From NCBI GenBank assembly GCA_004376205.1, contig SOKG01000213.1:1-11452 (forward strand): a stretch of 11,452 nt of DNA, in the 5' to 3' direction. This DNA is from Dehalococcoidia bacterium (GTDB lineage Bacteria; Chloroflexota; Dehalococcoidia; SZUA-161). Below are positions 1-7,317 of this stretch, in pieces. Made by a program: the position numbers and the translations under genes. Under the pieces are notes generated by a model that worked only from the letters and a program-made list of their open reading frames with translations, searched no databases and was not told the origin of the DNA. Positions within the stretch are counted from its first letter, which is position 1. The number at the start of each line of letters is the position of its first letter.

Positions 1-308
1 TTTCTTACTACCTGATTGGAGTTTGATCATCCATGGCCCGGGGAATGCTGGGGAAATCCAGCAGGTCGAGGAATACCAAACTTCTGTTAGCAGGCTGTTA
101 TGAACATAATATCACACATTCGGAGTTTGTCAAGCTGACCAGTGTTGCGATAGGAAGTGTGTGGTATGAGTAGAAGCCCAATACAGTCTATCGCTGTCTA
201 CACAAATTAGCCTATCGTTCATGCAAATTGACTCGTCGTCTCCTCTACTGTTTTGATCATTTGCTATGGTCATTAGGCAAGACCATCGACGTCGGCTGTG
301 GCAGCCCT
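1..308. other. Stretch without a supportable gene
   Basis: I see no convincing gene, RNA or repeat here. The longer open frames that cross this stretch run antisense to, or out of frame with, the PspC gene and have low-complexity translations rich in His, Arg and Asp with no family resemblance. It lies downstream of the three-gene minus-strand membrane-protein block and probably holds its 3' untranslated end. I found no hairpin followed by a T tract that would make a clear intrinsic terminator. Confidence 0.5.
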
Positions 309-494
309 TCAGGGTTCCAGGGGGATGACGAACCTGAGGATTATGTAGGCCAGGATGCTCCATCCGCCAAAGATCATTGTCACCACCGCGATGACCCTGA
401 CGATGGTAGGGTCGATGTTGAAATACTGCGCCAGGCCACCGCATATGCCCCAGATCATCCTCTGGTCTTTGCTGCGATAAAGCCTTTTCTCCAT
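309..494 (-). CDS. PspC-domain small membrane protein
   Basis: A 61-residue protein made almost entirely of a PspC domain. The N-terminal part MEKRLYRSKDQRMIWGICGG is the usual basic start and 'GxCGGLA' motif, followed by 'YFNIDPTIVRV' and a hydrophobic transmembrane segment (about residues 32-57). PspC family members are inner-membrane proteins linked to the phage-shock/envelope-stress response, and short stand-alone PspC proteins are common in Chloroflexota and Firmicutes. The start is supported by a strong purine-rich ribosome-binding site, GGGAGGGG, just before the ATG. The gene is last in a same-strand group with the DUF4389 protein and a two-TM protein, suggesting an envelope-related set. 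No PspA or PspB partner is visible. Family assignment is strong; the exact role is inference. Confidence 0.9.
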   Translation of the reverse strand: MEKRLYRSKDQRMIWGICGGLAQYFNIDPTIVRVIAVVTMIFGGWSILAYIILRFVIPLEP

Positions 495-590
495 GATCCC
501 CTCCCGTGCGAAAATTGTCTTGCTGCACTACCTTTCCCTTCGCGGAGTTGAAGCATTTGGAGAACCCGAAATCCTCCCCGGAATCCTTGA

Positions 591-1226
591 TTACTCGCTA
601 AGTCTGAAGGGCGGGTAGCGGTCGGTAGTCAACAAGAAAGCGTATGCTGCCACTCTCAGATACCATCGAAACACGCCCACCACGAAGTCAAACAGGTCTT
701 TGGGGTAACGACCAGTGAACAGGATGGCGAACCAGGAGACTATCACCACCACTATGGCAGCGATAGCAAGGAACCAGAGAACAATATAGTGGGGAATAGC
801 CAGGAGCCATTTCACCAGCGGCAGCCAGCGGTTGAGATCGTCTCTGGCATTCGGGTAAGGGATGTCAAGGTGAACTGCCTGCTCTTCGTCAGTTGAAGGG
901 TATTCATCCCTCAACAGTGCCAGATAGGCCACAAACCGGGTAGCAAACCTGGCAATAGCCAGATTCCAGTCATACCACCACCTGGGATACTTCTGCCGGA
1001 ATACGATCATCAGCAGAGTTGGCAGAATGACGAATAGACCGATGCCGTAGCCTTGGAACCACCACGGATCCTCCTCCCAGGCGAATGTGGTGCCGACAAG
1101 TAGGGCCAAGACGATCCAGATTGGGATTGCCCAAAGGATCCTGAAGAAAGTACTCAGTTTGTCCAGGTTTCTGTCCGGGTAGTCGATGGACAGATTCATT
1201 GGGTACTCGGTTGAACCCTCTGCCAT
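591..1226 (-). CDS. DUF4389 domain membrane protein (two repeats)
   Basis: A 211-residue integral membrane protein with two DUF4389-like units. Each begins with a 'YP.ARDDLNRWLPLVKWLLAIPHY'-type stretch (the first as 'YPDRNLDKLSTFFRILWAIPIW') and ends with an aromatic 'RYP/KYPRWWYDW..R' motif; 'FTGRYPKDLFDFVVGVFRWYLRVAAYAFLLTTDRYPPF' closes the second. About four hydrophobic segments are visible. DUF4389 proteins have no established biochemical function. An upstream in-frame ATG at 1247 exists, but GAGGAGG at 1234-1240 lies seven bases before the ATG at 1226, so I chose the latter. It sits between the PspC gene and a two-TM gene on the same strand, with gaps of about 100 bp, and is probably co-transcribed with them. 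Confidence 0.88.
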   Translation of the reverse strand: MAEGSTEYPMNLSIDYPDRNLDKLSTFFRILWAIPIWIVLALLVGTTFAWEEDPWWFQGYGIGLFVILPTLLMIVFRQKYPRWWYDWNLAIARFATRFVAYLALLRDEYPSTDEEQAVHLDIPYPNARDDLNRWLPLVKWLLAIPHYIVLWFLAIAAIVVVIVSWFAILFTGRYPKDLFDFVVGVFRWYLRVAAYAFLLTTDRYPPFRLSE

Positions 1227-1329
1227 GCTAGAACCTCCTCTATTCATTCTGTTGCGGGAATATAGGTTGGTCTTTCCACGCTCGCCTTTGTCCCGGGGTG
1301 CCTTACCTGGGCCACGGGCGCAACACTAT

Positions 1330-2040
1330 TCACTGAGCTCCTGACTGAGTGATCTGCGATCTCTGCGACCTGCGTACCGCCAGGACGATCATGAAAGCCC
1401 CGAGTAGTAGCACTGCTATTCCGCCAACGAGAAGCCCCACACTGATCCCGAGTAGCGACCCGACTTTCACCTTGAACACGACGTCGCTCAGATCAACACC
1501 GGCAGACCCGTCGTCGTTCATGAGCACGATCGAATGGCTGCCAACCTCTGTTTTCCACTCCATGGTCTGGATTCCCGCCCCTTGCTCTGACTCTCTCCAG
1601 AATTCCTCAGATGTGGGTGCGGCAGGTTCAGAACCGCCGGGGTGATTTGTATAGGCCACGCTTTCGAAAGCTAGCCAACCGGTATGGGTAAAGCTCATCT
1701 CGTCATACTCAACATCGCCAAGGTAGGCTTCCACATCCGACTCCTCGCCTACCCCTATAAAAATGTTCTTCGCAGGGTCGTTGTTTGAGCCTTCTACCGC
1801 AAAGGCGGTGGCTATGCCGAACCAGTCTAATACGTCCAGCGCTACCTCATCTATATCGATGGGTCCGGTAACGATGGCATAGGAATCCCTTTCAATGTCG
1901 ATGGGGTCTGAAGCGATGAACCCTTCATCCGTGTGGGTTCTTTCCAGCCACAGCAAAGTCCCGCCGCCGAACATGATGCCAACTGCCACCAGTATAATGA
2001 TGACTCCGAAGACCAGGAGTAGGACCTTTCCTGCGCTCAC
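1330..2040 (-). CDS. Unrecognised two-TM membrane protein with extracytoplasmic domain
   Basis: A 236-residue protein I cannot place in a named family. A hydrophobic segment at about residues 5-31 acts as a signal anchor. It is followed by an acidic soluble region of about 155 residues (many Asp and Glu, with motifs such as 'GPIDIDEVALDVLDWFGIATAF' and 'IFIGVGEESDVEAYL'). A second transmembrane helix at about 193-222 precedes a short basic tail 'RRSQRSQ'. This predicts a central domain outside the cytoplasm and a cytoplasmic C-terminus. Translation starts at GTG with an excellent ribosome-binding site (AAGGAGGTG, spacing about six). It is the first gene downstream of the minus-strand promoter at 2151-2179, ahead of the DUF4389 and PspC genes. 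An envelope or stress role is only inferred from this company. Confidence 0.8.
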   Translation of the reverse strand: MSAGKVLLLVFGVIIILVAVGIMFGGGTLLWLERTHTDEGFIASDPIDIERDSYAIVTGPIDIDEVALDVLDWFGIATAFAVEGSNNDPAKNIFIGVGEESDVEAYLGDVEYDEMSFTHTGWLAFESVAYTNHPGGSEPAAPTSEEFWRESEQGAGIQTMEWKTEVGSHSIVLMNDDGSAGVDLSDVVFKVKVGSLLGISVGLLVGGIAVLLLGAFMIVLAVRRSQRSQITQSGAQ

Positions 2041-2150
2041 AATAGCACCTCCTTATTGCCTGGTATTGTATTCCGCTCACGGGATTTGAGCAAGCCCAAA
2101 CAGCCAAACGAACTCAAAGCGCGTGGCGCGCACATTGCGGGTTGCCGTAG

Positions 2151-2179
2151 ACTGTACCTGAGTCGCTCCTCGATGTCAA
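2151..2179 (-). promoter_or_regulatory. Sigma70-type promoter for the membrane-protein block
   Basis: On the minus strand TTGACA (2174-2179) and TACAGT (2151-2156) are separated by exactly 17 bases. This would start transcription near 2144, about 100 bases before the GTG of the 236-residue membrane protein. The resulting leader contains a GCGCG-TGG-CGCGC inverted repeat (2119-2131). Confidence 0.6.
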
Positions 2180-2188
2180 GAGTTTTCT

Positions 2189-2203
2189 CATGAATTGTTC
2201 ATG
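2189..2203. promoter_or_regulatory. Inverted repeat in divergent promoter region, possible operator
   Basis: CATGAA-TTG-TTCATG is a perfect six-base inverted repeat with a three-base centre. It lies just upstream of the -35 element of the minus-strand promoter and about 155 bases upstream of the plus-strand one. Position and symmetry fit a dimeric regulator site, but a short palindrome can arise by chance. Confidence 0.25.
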
Positions 2204-2357
2204 CTGGCTGCCAAGGCCTCCAATAAGCCCAAACCCGGTTCCCGAAGGCCGCGCTATGCTGTAGCACCTCGAAAACCAAGTAGTTTTGGAGCGCTCGCTG
2301 TACCTGGTAGAAGTAACTCTTTCTACAAAGCTTCTTTGGAACATGAGGCAGCCTTGC

Positions 2358-2386
2358 TTGACAGCGCTGGCCTGGGTGACTAATAT
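2358..2386 (+). promoter_or_regulatory. Near-consensus sigma70-type promoter for methyltransferase cassette
   Basis: TTGACA (2358-2363) and TAATAT (2381-2386) are separated by 17 bases: a perfect -35 and a -10 with one mismatch. Transcription would start near 2393, giving a leader of about 25 bases before the corrinoid-protein gene. That leaves no room for a riboswitch between start site and gene. Confidence 0.7.
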
Positions 2387-2418
2387 GAAGCCCCGAATCT
2401 TTTTAGTGAGGAGACCGC

Positions 2419-3066
2419 ATGATGTCAAATGACGTCATAGAGCGACTAAGAAACGGCCTATTGGAACTGGACATGGCTACTGCAGTCGAAGCGGCCAGCT
2501 CGATAGTCGAGGGAGACGATTCTCTAGCCGTCAAAGACGCTGTACATGCCGTCACAAACGCTCTGCAGATTGTGGGGAAGAGGTTTCAAGATGGGGAATG
2601 GTTTCTGGCTGAGCTGGTCTATGTGGGTGAAATCGCCAAGGAAGCAATGAATATGCTATCGCCACTGATGGAGGCTGGAGCAACGGAATCAGCGGGAACC
2701 GTCGTAGTGGGCACCGTGGCGGGTGACCTGCATGACATTGGCAAAAACATCTTCATGGACTATGCCAAGAGCGCAGGTTTCAATATGATTGATCTTGGTA
2801 TGGATGTACCTACCCAGAAATTCATTGATGCGGTCAAGGAGCATAGTCCGCTCTCTCTAGGAATGTCCTGTCTCCTAACCTCCACGAGTATGGAAATAGG
2901 AAGAGTTATAGAAGAACTGAAGAGACAGAATCTCAGGGACAAGGTCAAGGTCATCATCGGCGGGGCTGCACTGACCCAAGAATTTGCCAAGGAAGTTGGT
3001 GCGGATGCATTCGCGCCAGATGCAGTCACAGGTACTGACATTATCGAAGAATGGAGTGCCTCATAA
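2419..3066 (+). CDS. Methyl-carrying corrinoid protein (MtbC/MtmC/MtaC-like)
   Basis: A 215-residue cobalamin-binding protein of the methanol/methylamine/O-demethylase corrinoid family. The first 90 or so residues form the helical cap (B12-binding-2 type). The Rossmann-like B12-binding domain follows, with the hallmark GDLHDIGKN at 102-110, where His105 of the D-x-H-x-x-G motif is the lower cobalt ligand. Downstream 'DLGMDVP', 'LGMSCLLTSTS' and 'VIIGGAALTQEFAKEVGAD' match conserved loops. It carries a methyl group on Co between two methyltransferases. ATG at 2419 is preceded by GAGGAG with five-base spacing; a second ATG follows at once. The stop codon directly abuts the methyltransferase ATG, so the two are translationally linked. 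The methyl donor cannot be told from this protein alone. Confidence 0.93.
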   Translation: MMSNDVIERLRNGLLELDMATAVEAASSIVEGDDSLAVKDAVHAVTNALQIVGKRFQDGEWFLAELVYVGEIAKEAMNMLSPLMEAGATESAGTVVVGTVAGDLHDIGKNIFMDYAKSAGFNMIDLGMDVPTQKFIDAVKEHSPLSLGMSCLLTSTSMEIGRVIEELKRQNLRDKVKVIIGGAALTQEFAKEVGADAFAPDAVTGTDIIEEWSAS

Positions 3067-4236
3067 ATGGAATTCAAGGAACGTATCCTGACTGCTTTGA
3101 ACCACGAGGAGCCTGACCGGGTTCCCGTGATGGGTCTTATCGCAGAACCGGCCACCAGCAATCGGATTCTGGGCAAACAGCCTGGTGACCTAGTTAGTAT
3201 GTTGATAAACCCAGAACTGAAAAATCAAATCACGGATATTGTGAATTCGACTTGGCAGGATTTAATATATGGCAACTTCGCGGACGTCTTGGAAGCCGCG
3301 ATCAAGATAGGCTTTGACGGGAACTGGACGACATACACATTGATGCGAGCCCACGAAGACCCAGAGGCCAAGCTAGGTTGGATCTTCCACGATATTTGGG
3401 GGCGAGCCTGGGAAATCACAACGGATGAAAATGGCGACATAGTTGTGAACTATATTCGTGGGCTCTGTACAACCGAGGAAGAGTGGGATGCCTGGGTTGA
3501 AAGCAAGAAACCACTTTATGATGAATTCATAGTGGGTGCCGCTGATTTTCACAGGAGGCTGGCAGATAACTACGGTGACAGGATTCTCCCCATCGGGTAT
3601 ACCAGCGTGGGGATATTCTCGAGCACCTGGCAGCAAATGGGGTTCGTGAACTTCACCAGATACGTCTATCAGAAGCCCGATTTCATCAAAAGGGTGATTG
3701 ATTTCCAAACCGATCTCTACATTAAGTACCTGGATGCGATAATGAAATCCGGTGTCGAGGTAGTAATAGGAGAGGATGATTTAGGCCAAAAAACGGGGCC
3801 GTTGATGCGTCCCGAGCTCATTGAGAAACTGTTTGGAGATAGCTACAGGCGGGTCTCTGAACTGGTACACAAACAGAACAAGAAATTGATCTGGCACTCC
3901 TGTGGAAACATCTATGCATTCCTCGATAGATTCGTTGAGTGGGGCTTTGATGGCCTACTGACCATGGAACCCACTGCGGGTATGGAACTGGGCAGAGTTC
4001 GAGAACAAGTGGGACACAAACTAGTCCTGGTTGGCAATCTGGATGTTTCCTATCTCTTAGTCAGAGGTACCAGAGAAGAAATCGAAGATGCAGTAAAGAA
4101 AGCGATAAGGGACGCAGCCAAGGGTGGTGGCTATATCCTAGCGCAGTCTCATACTCATAGATCTGTGGACCCAACCCGCTTGGCATGGATGATTGAAGCG
4201 GCCCACAAGTACGGCAAATACCCAATTACCGTTTAG
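3067..4236 (+). CDS. UroD-family cobalamin-dependent methyltransferase
   Basis: A 389-residue TIM-barrel protein of the uroporphyrinogen decarboxylase/MtaA-MtbA-CmuA family, here almost certainly a methyltransferase acting on the adjacent corrinoid protein rather than a heme enzyme. Typical features are the N-terminal 'KERILTALNHEEPDRVPV', the mid-region 'GEDDLGQKTGPLMRPELIEKL', the zinc-site segment 'WHSCGN' (His277, Cys279) and 'KLVLVGNLDVSYLL'. In MtaA-type enzymes a third zinc ligand is a late Cys; the aligned place here is 'AQSHTH' (359-364), so His362 may replace it. The gene starts one base after the corrinoid-protein stop. It could be the substrate-side enzyme (for a methoxylated aromatic or another methyl donor) or the acceptor-side one; sequence alone does not decide. 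Confidence 0.9.
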   Translation: MEFKERILTALNHEEPDRVPVMGLIAEPATSNRILGKQPGDLVSMLINPELKNQITDIVNSTWQDLIYGNFADVLEAAIKIGFDGNWTTYTLMRAHEDPEAKLGWIFHDIWGRAWEITTDENGDIVVNYIRGLCTTEEEWDAWVESKKPLYDEFIVGAADFHRRLADNYGDRILPIGYTSVGIFSSTWQQMGFVNFTRYVYQKPDFIKRVIDFQTDLYIKYLDAIMKSGVEVVIGEDDLGQKTGPLMRPELIEKLFGDSYRRVSELVHKQNKKLIWHSCGNIYAFLDRFVEWGFDGLLTMEPTAGMELGRVREQVGHKLVLVGNLDVSYLLVRGTREEIEDAVKKAIRDAAKGGGYILAQSHTHRSVDPTRLAWMIEAAHKYGKYPITV

Positions 4237-4334
4237 AATCACAGCTTTCCTACAGTTCTTTCCAGTCTCTGTCTATATGCGGCGATCACGAGTTCCATGG
4301 CAAGTGCTATTGAGTCTCTCAGCGAAGGCAGCAT

Positions 4335-5009
4335 ATGGTAGTAGTTGAGCCACAATTTGACGAGAAGATTATGGAAGGCCTGAGAGACAGGACTCTCCGT
4401 AAGCTGGGCTATGGGACAAGATTGGGTGTGGATCTAATGATTGTCAGAACGCTCGATGATGTACTCGATACTGCAACCAGAGTAGCCAGGCTGAAGGGGA
4501 TATACCGAGTGCTTCCGATACTTGGGACAGGCAAATCGGATGTGGAAACACAGGCAGGTGTCATCCACAGTGCAATGTTCACCCGTCTGGTGCATGCTTG
4601 TAGTGGTAATCCTTCAATTGCATTCATGATAGCCACTATAGGTGAAGAACTGGAAGAAATCGGCAGGGCAAATTCGCTTGTTTTCGATCAACTGGTATAT
4701 GACACAGCAGGGTCTGAACTGGCTGAAATGATGGCTGATTTGCTTGAAGTAGACTGCAGAGAAAAAGCGGGCAATTCAGGCCTACAACTAAGCTCAAGAT
4801 TCAGTCCAGGATACTGCGACTGGTCGCTGGAAGGGCAGCAAGTCATATTCTCTTCTCTTGACGCGGGTTTGATAAATGTTCGCCTCACTTCGAAGCTGGT
4901 AATGGTACCGAGCAAATCTGTCTCGGCAATTGCAGTGGTCGCGGAAGAGATGCCGGTTACGGTCCCTTGTGCACTCTGCCCAAGTGAGGACTGTCCGTGG
5001 AGAAGGTGA
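4335..5009 (+). CDS. MetH activation-domain-like protein (probable corrinoid reactivator)
   Basis: A 224-residue protein resembling the cobalamin-dependent methionine synthase activation domain as a stand-alone protein. The strongest signature is 'RFSPGYCDWSLEGQ' (from residue 155), corresponding to the S-adenosylmethionine-binding RxxPGY loop, followed by 'LTSKLVMVPSKSVSAI', the counterpart of the MetH 'MxPxxSVSG' segment. The C-terminus ends in a Cys cluster, 'CALCPSEDCPWRR' (Cys212, 215, 220), which is not part of classical MetH and could bind a metal or an Fe-S cluster. Inferred role: reductive remethylation of accidentally oxidised Co(II) on the corrinoid protein two genes upstream. It follows the methyltransferase by 98 bp on the same strand. 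Family call is good; reactivation of this particular partner is inference from context. Confidence 0.82.
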   Translation: MVVVEPQFDEKIMEGLRDRTLRKLGYGTRLGVDLMIVRTLDDVLDTATRVARLKGIYRVLPILGTGKSDVETQAGVIHSAMFTRLVHACSGNPSIAFMIATIGEELEEIGRANSLVFDQLVYDTAGSELAEMMADLLEVDCREKAGNSGLQLSSRFSPGYCDWSLEGQQVIFSSLDAGLINVRLTSKLVMVPSKSVSAIAVVAEEMPVTVPCALCPSEDCPWRR

Positions 5010-5192
5010 CCGTGATAGACTAGCCACCTATGACACCCGTTCCAACAAATAGCGTAGGTATTGGGTGCCCCGGCCCCCATCGGGGTCGCTTCTGCTGTAT
5101 TTGACGTGACAGCTTTCCAGTTTGCGGTCCCCACATTTTGCCCACTCCCTGCAAGGCGAAGCATAGCTTTGATGCCTCTGCCGTAGACATGA

Positions 5193-5221
5193 TTGACTCT
5201 GTCGCGCCAGAGACTTAGAAT
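5193..5221 (+). promoter_or_regulatory. Sigma70-type promoter for the 2-oxoacid oxidoreductase operon
   Basis: TTGACT (5193-5198) and TAGAAT (5216-5221) with a 17-base spacer give a good promoter. It would start transcription near 5228, about 38 bases before the ferredoxin-subunit ATG. This suggests the oxidoreductase operon is transcribed separately from the methyltransferase cassette. Confidence 0.6.
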
Positions 5222-5266
5222 TGATACGTTGTAATAGAGGCTTTGAGGAGGCCACGTACACCAGCT

Positions 5267-5497
5267 ATGGGAAAGCCAGACACCAAGGTGAAGGGGTCTA
5301 TAGAGATTGACCAGGAGCTTTGTAAGGGATGCCAAATCTGCATATCGTTCTGCCCCAAGGACGTGATTTCTCCATCCGATAGATTGAATGCCAGTGGCTA
5401 TCTACCGGTTTTGTTGGACGATAGCGGCGTATGTACCGGCTGCGCCATCTGCGCGGTAGTATGCCCGGAAGTGGCGATAGAGGTTTACCGTGGCTAA
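5267..5497 (+). CDS. 2x[4Fe-4S] ferredoxin, delta subunit of 2-oxoacid oxidoreductase
   Basis: A 76-residue ferredoxin with two complete CxxCxxCxxxCP cluster motifs: Cys19-22-25-29 and Cys56-59-62-66. Such proteins serve as the electron-transfer delta subunit of VOR/KOR/POR-type enzymes, and the first place in a delta-alpha-beta-gamma operon supports that here. The frame is open upstream to a TTG at 5243. I prefer ATG 5267 because family members begin close to the 'SIEIDQELCKGC' strand. The best Shine-Dalgarno match, GAGGAGG (5245-5251), is 15 bases away, longer than usual, so the start is not certain. The 3' end overlaps the alpha subunit GTG by eight bases, implying coupled translation. Confidence 0.92.
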   Translation: MGKPDTKVKGSIEIDQELCKGCQICISFCPKDVISPSDRLNASGYLPVLLDDSGVCTGCAICAVVCPEVAIEVYRG

Positions 5498-6557
5498 GGT
5501 TCTCATGAACGGAAATAGCGCGATTGGAGAAGCAGCCATCAGGGCTGGCTGTCAGTGTTATTTTGGCTACCCCATTACCCCTCAGAATGAACTGACAGAA
5601 TATATGGCTATGCACTTGAGCAGAAAGAAGGGCTGTTCTTTTGTTCAGGCAGAAAGTGAGATTGCGGCCATAAATATGGTATACGGAGCCAGTCTGACTG
5701 GGGCCAGAGCGATGACCTCCTCCTCCAGTCCTGGAATCAGCCTGAAGCAGGAAGGAATCTCTTATCTGGCAGCTTGCGAACTTCCTGCGGTTATTGTCAA
5801 TATGTCCCGAGGCGGGCCCGGGTTGGGAAGCATATCTGCCTCTCAGTCAGACTACTTTCAGGCTACCCGGGGCGGAGGTCATGGAGATTATCGGACCATA
5901 GTTTTGGCGCCATCATCGGTACAGGAGTTGGCAGATCTCACCCACCGCGCATTTGACCTTGCCGACAAGTATCAAATTCCGGTAATCATTCTTGGTGATG
6001 GTATGCTGGGGCAGATGATGGAGCCGATAGAATTCAAACACGAAGCCCCTGAAGAGTTACAGATTAGAAGCCGTGCTCTACGGGGGGCAAAAGGACGTCC
6101 CAGCAGAATCATCAAAACCTTTACCTCAAAGCCCACCGAGCTGGAAGAGATAAACTGGAGTTTGTTCCGAAGATACCAGTTGATCAAGAAGGAGGAGACC
6201 ACTTGCGAGACCTTTCTGGTTGAAGATGCAGAGCTAATAGTCGTTGCTTTTGGGATTGCAGCCCGCATTGCCAAAGGGGCAGTCAAGAATGCACGGACAA
6301 ATGGCCTAAAAGTAGGAATGTTAAGGCCAATTACTCTCTGGCCGTTTCCTTCCGAAAAGGTGCAGGAGTTGGCCAAGAGGACAAAACATTTTCTTGTCTT
6401 TGAAATGAATATGGGCCAGATGATAGAGGACGTGCAACTGGCGTTGGCAGGCAAAGGGGAGATTCACTTTCACGGGAGGCCGGGAGGCGTAATCCCCACC
6501 CCCAGCGAGGTTTTTCGAATAGTCTCACGCCTCTATTATCAAAAAGGTTTGAAGTAG
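5490..6557 (+). CDS. vorB: 2-oxoacid:ferredoxin oxidoreductase alpha subunit (VorB/KorA-like)
   Basis: A 355-residue alpha subunit of a 2-oxoacid:ferredoxin oxidoreductase. It opens with 'VLMNGNSAIGEAAIRAGC' and the diagnostic 'YFGYPITPQNELTEYMA'. Then follow 'FVQAESEIAAINMVYGAS' and 'SSSPGISLKQEGISYLA' of the pyrimidine-binding domain, and a C-terminal transketolase-like domain ('LIVVAFGIAARIAKGAV', 'VGMLRPITLWPFP'). Members oxidatively decarboxylate a 2-oxoacid to acyl-CoA, reducing ferredoxin; the reaction can run in reverse in some anaerobes. Length and motifs look most like the branched-chain (3-methyl-2-oxobutanoate, VorB) group, but 2-oxoglutarate (KorA) is close and cannot be excluded by eye. 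It begins at GTG inside the end of the ferredoxin gene and stops four bases before the beta subunit. Confidence 0.9.
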   Translation: MAKVLMNGNSAIGEAAIRAGCQCYFGYPITPQNELTEYMAMHLSRKKGCSFVQAESEIAAINMVYGASLTGARAMTSSSSPGISLKQEGISYLAACELPAVIVNMSRGGPGLGSISASQSDYFQATRGGGHGDYRTIVLAPSSVQELADLTHRAFDLADKYQIPVIILGDGMLGQMMEPIEFKHEAPEELQIRSRALRGAKGRPSRIIKTFTSKPTELEEINWSLFRRYQLIKKEETTCETFLVEDAELIVVAFGIAARIAKGAVKNARTNGLKVGMLRPITLWPFPSEKVQELAKRTKHFLVFEMNMGQMIEDVQLALAGKGEIHFHGRPGGVIPTPSEVFRIVSRLYYQKGLK

Positions 6558-6561
6558 GAAA

Positions 6562-7317
6562 ATGAGAAAAGTATACGCTCGACCCAGGTCATTGAAAAGA
6601 GTCCCTTTCCATTACTGTCCGGGATGCGGGCATTCCATTATCCACAGGGTTATGACCGAGCTGATTGACGAGATGAATCTTCAAGATAGGATTATCGGTA
6701 TTCCCCCGCCCGGATGTTCGGTCTTTGCCTACCACTATTTCGATATAGATATGGCAGAATCAGCCCATGGTAGAGGGGCTGCTGTGGCTACTGGCATAAA
6801 GAGGGCATTTCCTGAGGCAATAGTATTTACCTATCAGGGGGATGGCGATCTTGCCGCCATCGGTACTGCCGAGACTATACATGCCGCCAATAGAGGGGAG
6901 AAGATAACCGCCATCTTTATCAACAACGCCGTCTACGGAATGACCGGGGGGCAGATGGCCCCAACTACCCTTTCGGAGCAGAAGACCACCACCACCCCGT
7001 ACGGACGGGATGTTAGGATAGAAGGATATCCCGTCAAGATGAGCGAGATTCTGGCCTTGGTCGAAGGTGCGGTATACATTGAGCGGACTGCGGTGAATTC
7101 TCCGGCCAACATCCGAAAGACGAAAAAGGCCATCGGCAAGGCACTTCAAGCACAAATCGACGATCTCGGTTTCTCCCTGGTGGAAATACTCTCTCCCTGC
7201 CCCACCAATTGGAGGATGGACCCATTGGAATCGTGGCACTGGATCGACAAAGTCATGACAAAGGAATTCCCCTTAGGGGTGATAAAGGATATGACTGGGA
7301 AAAAAGATGCTGATTAA
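6562..7317 (+). CDS. 2-oxoacid:ferredoxin oxidoreductase beta subunit, TPP-binding
   Basis: A 251-residue thiamine-diphosphate-binding beta subunit. The TPP/Mg motif is clear: Gly93-Asp94-Gly95-Asp96 ('QGDGDLAAIGTAE') through to Asn121-Asn122 ('FINNAVYGMTGGQMAPTT'). The N-terminal 'YCPGCGHSIIHR' (Cys19, Cys22) and 'GIPPPGCSVF' are standard for the KOR/VOR beta family; short betas of this kind rely on the separate ferredoxin subunit for Fe-S clusters. It provides the carbanion chemistry on the 2-oxoacid together with alpha. It starts four bases after alpha stops and overlaps the gamma start by eleven bases. Late motifs 'ALVEGAVYIERTAVNSPANI' and 'LSPCPTNW' are also family-typical. Confidence 0.93.
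   Translation: MRKVYARPRSLKRVPFHYCPGCGHSIIHRVMTELIDEMNLQDRIIGIPPPGCSVFAYHYFDIDMAESAHGRGAAVATGIKRAFPEAIVFTYQGDGDLAAIGTAETIHAANRGEKITAIFINNAVYGMTGGQMAPTTLSEQKTTTTPYGRDVRIEGYPVKMSEILALVEGAVYIERTAVNSPANIRKTKKAIGKALQAQIDDLGFSLVEILSPCPTNWRMDPLESWHWIDKVMTKEFPLGVIKDMTGKKDAD

Noticed and set aside
130..528. 132-codon minus-strand frame overlapping the PspC gene
   Set aside because: Its translation is a shadow: Arg/His/Gly-rich without family likeness, while the PspC frame inside it has a clear domain and ribosome-binding site.
228..551. 107-codon plus-strand frame
   Set aside because: Antisense to the PspC gene, biased composition, no recognisable domain or ribosome-binding site.
2107..2418. Cobalamin riboswitch upstream of the corrinoid-protein gene
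   Set aside because: I see no B12-box-like sequence, and the strong promoter at 2358-2386 leaves only about 25 bases of leader.
4688..5335. 215-codon minus-strand frame
   Set aside because: Covers the 3' half of the activation-like gene in antisense and the start of the ferredoxin gene; no domain and no initiation signal.
5972..6454. 160-codon minus-strand frame antisense to the alpha subunit
   Set aside because: Mirror frame of a conserved coding region; composition rich in Ser/Ile/Pro with no domain.
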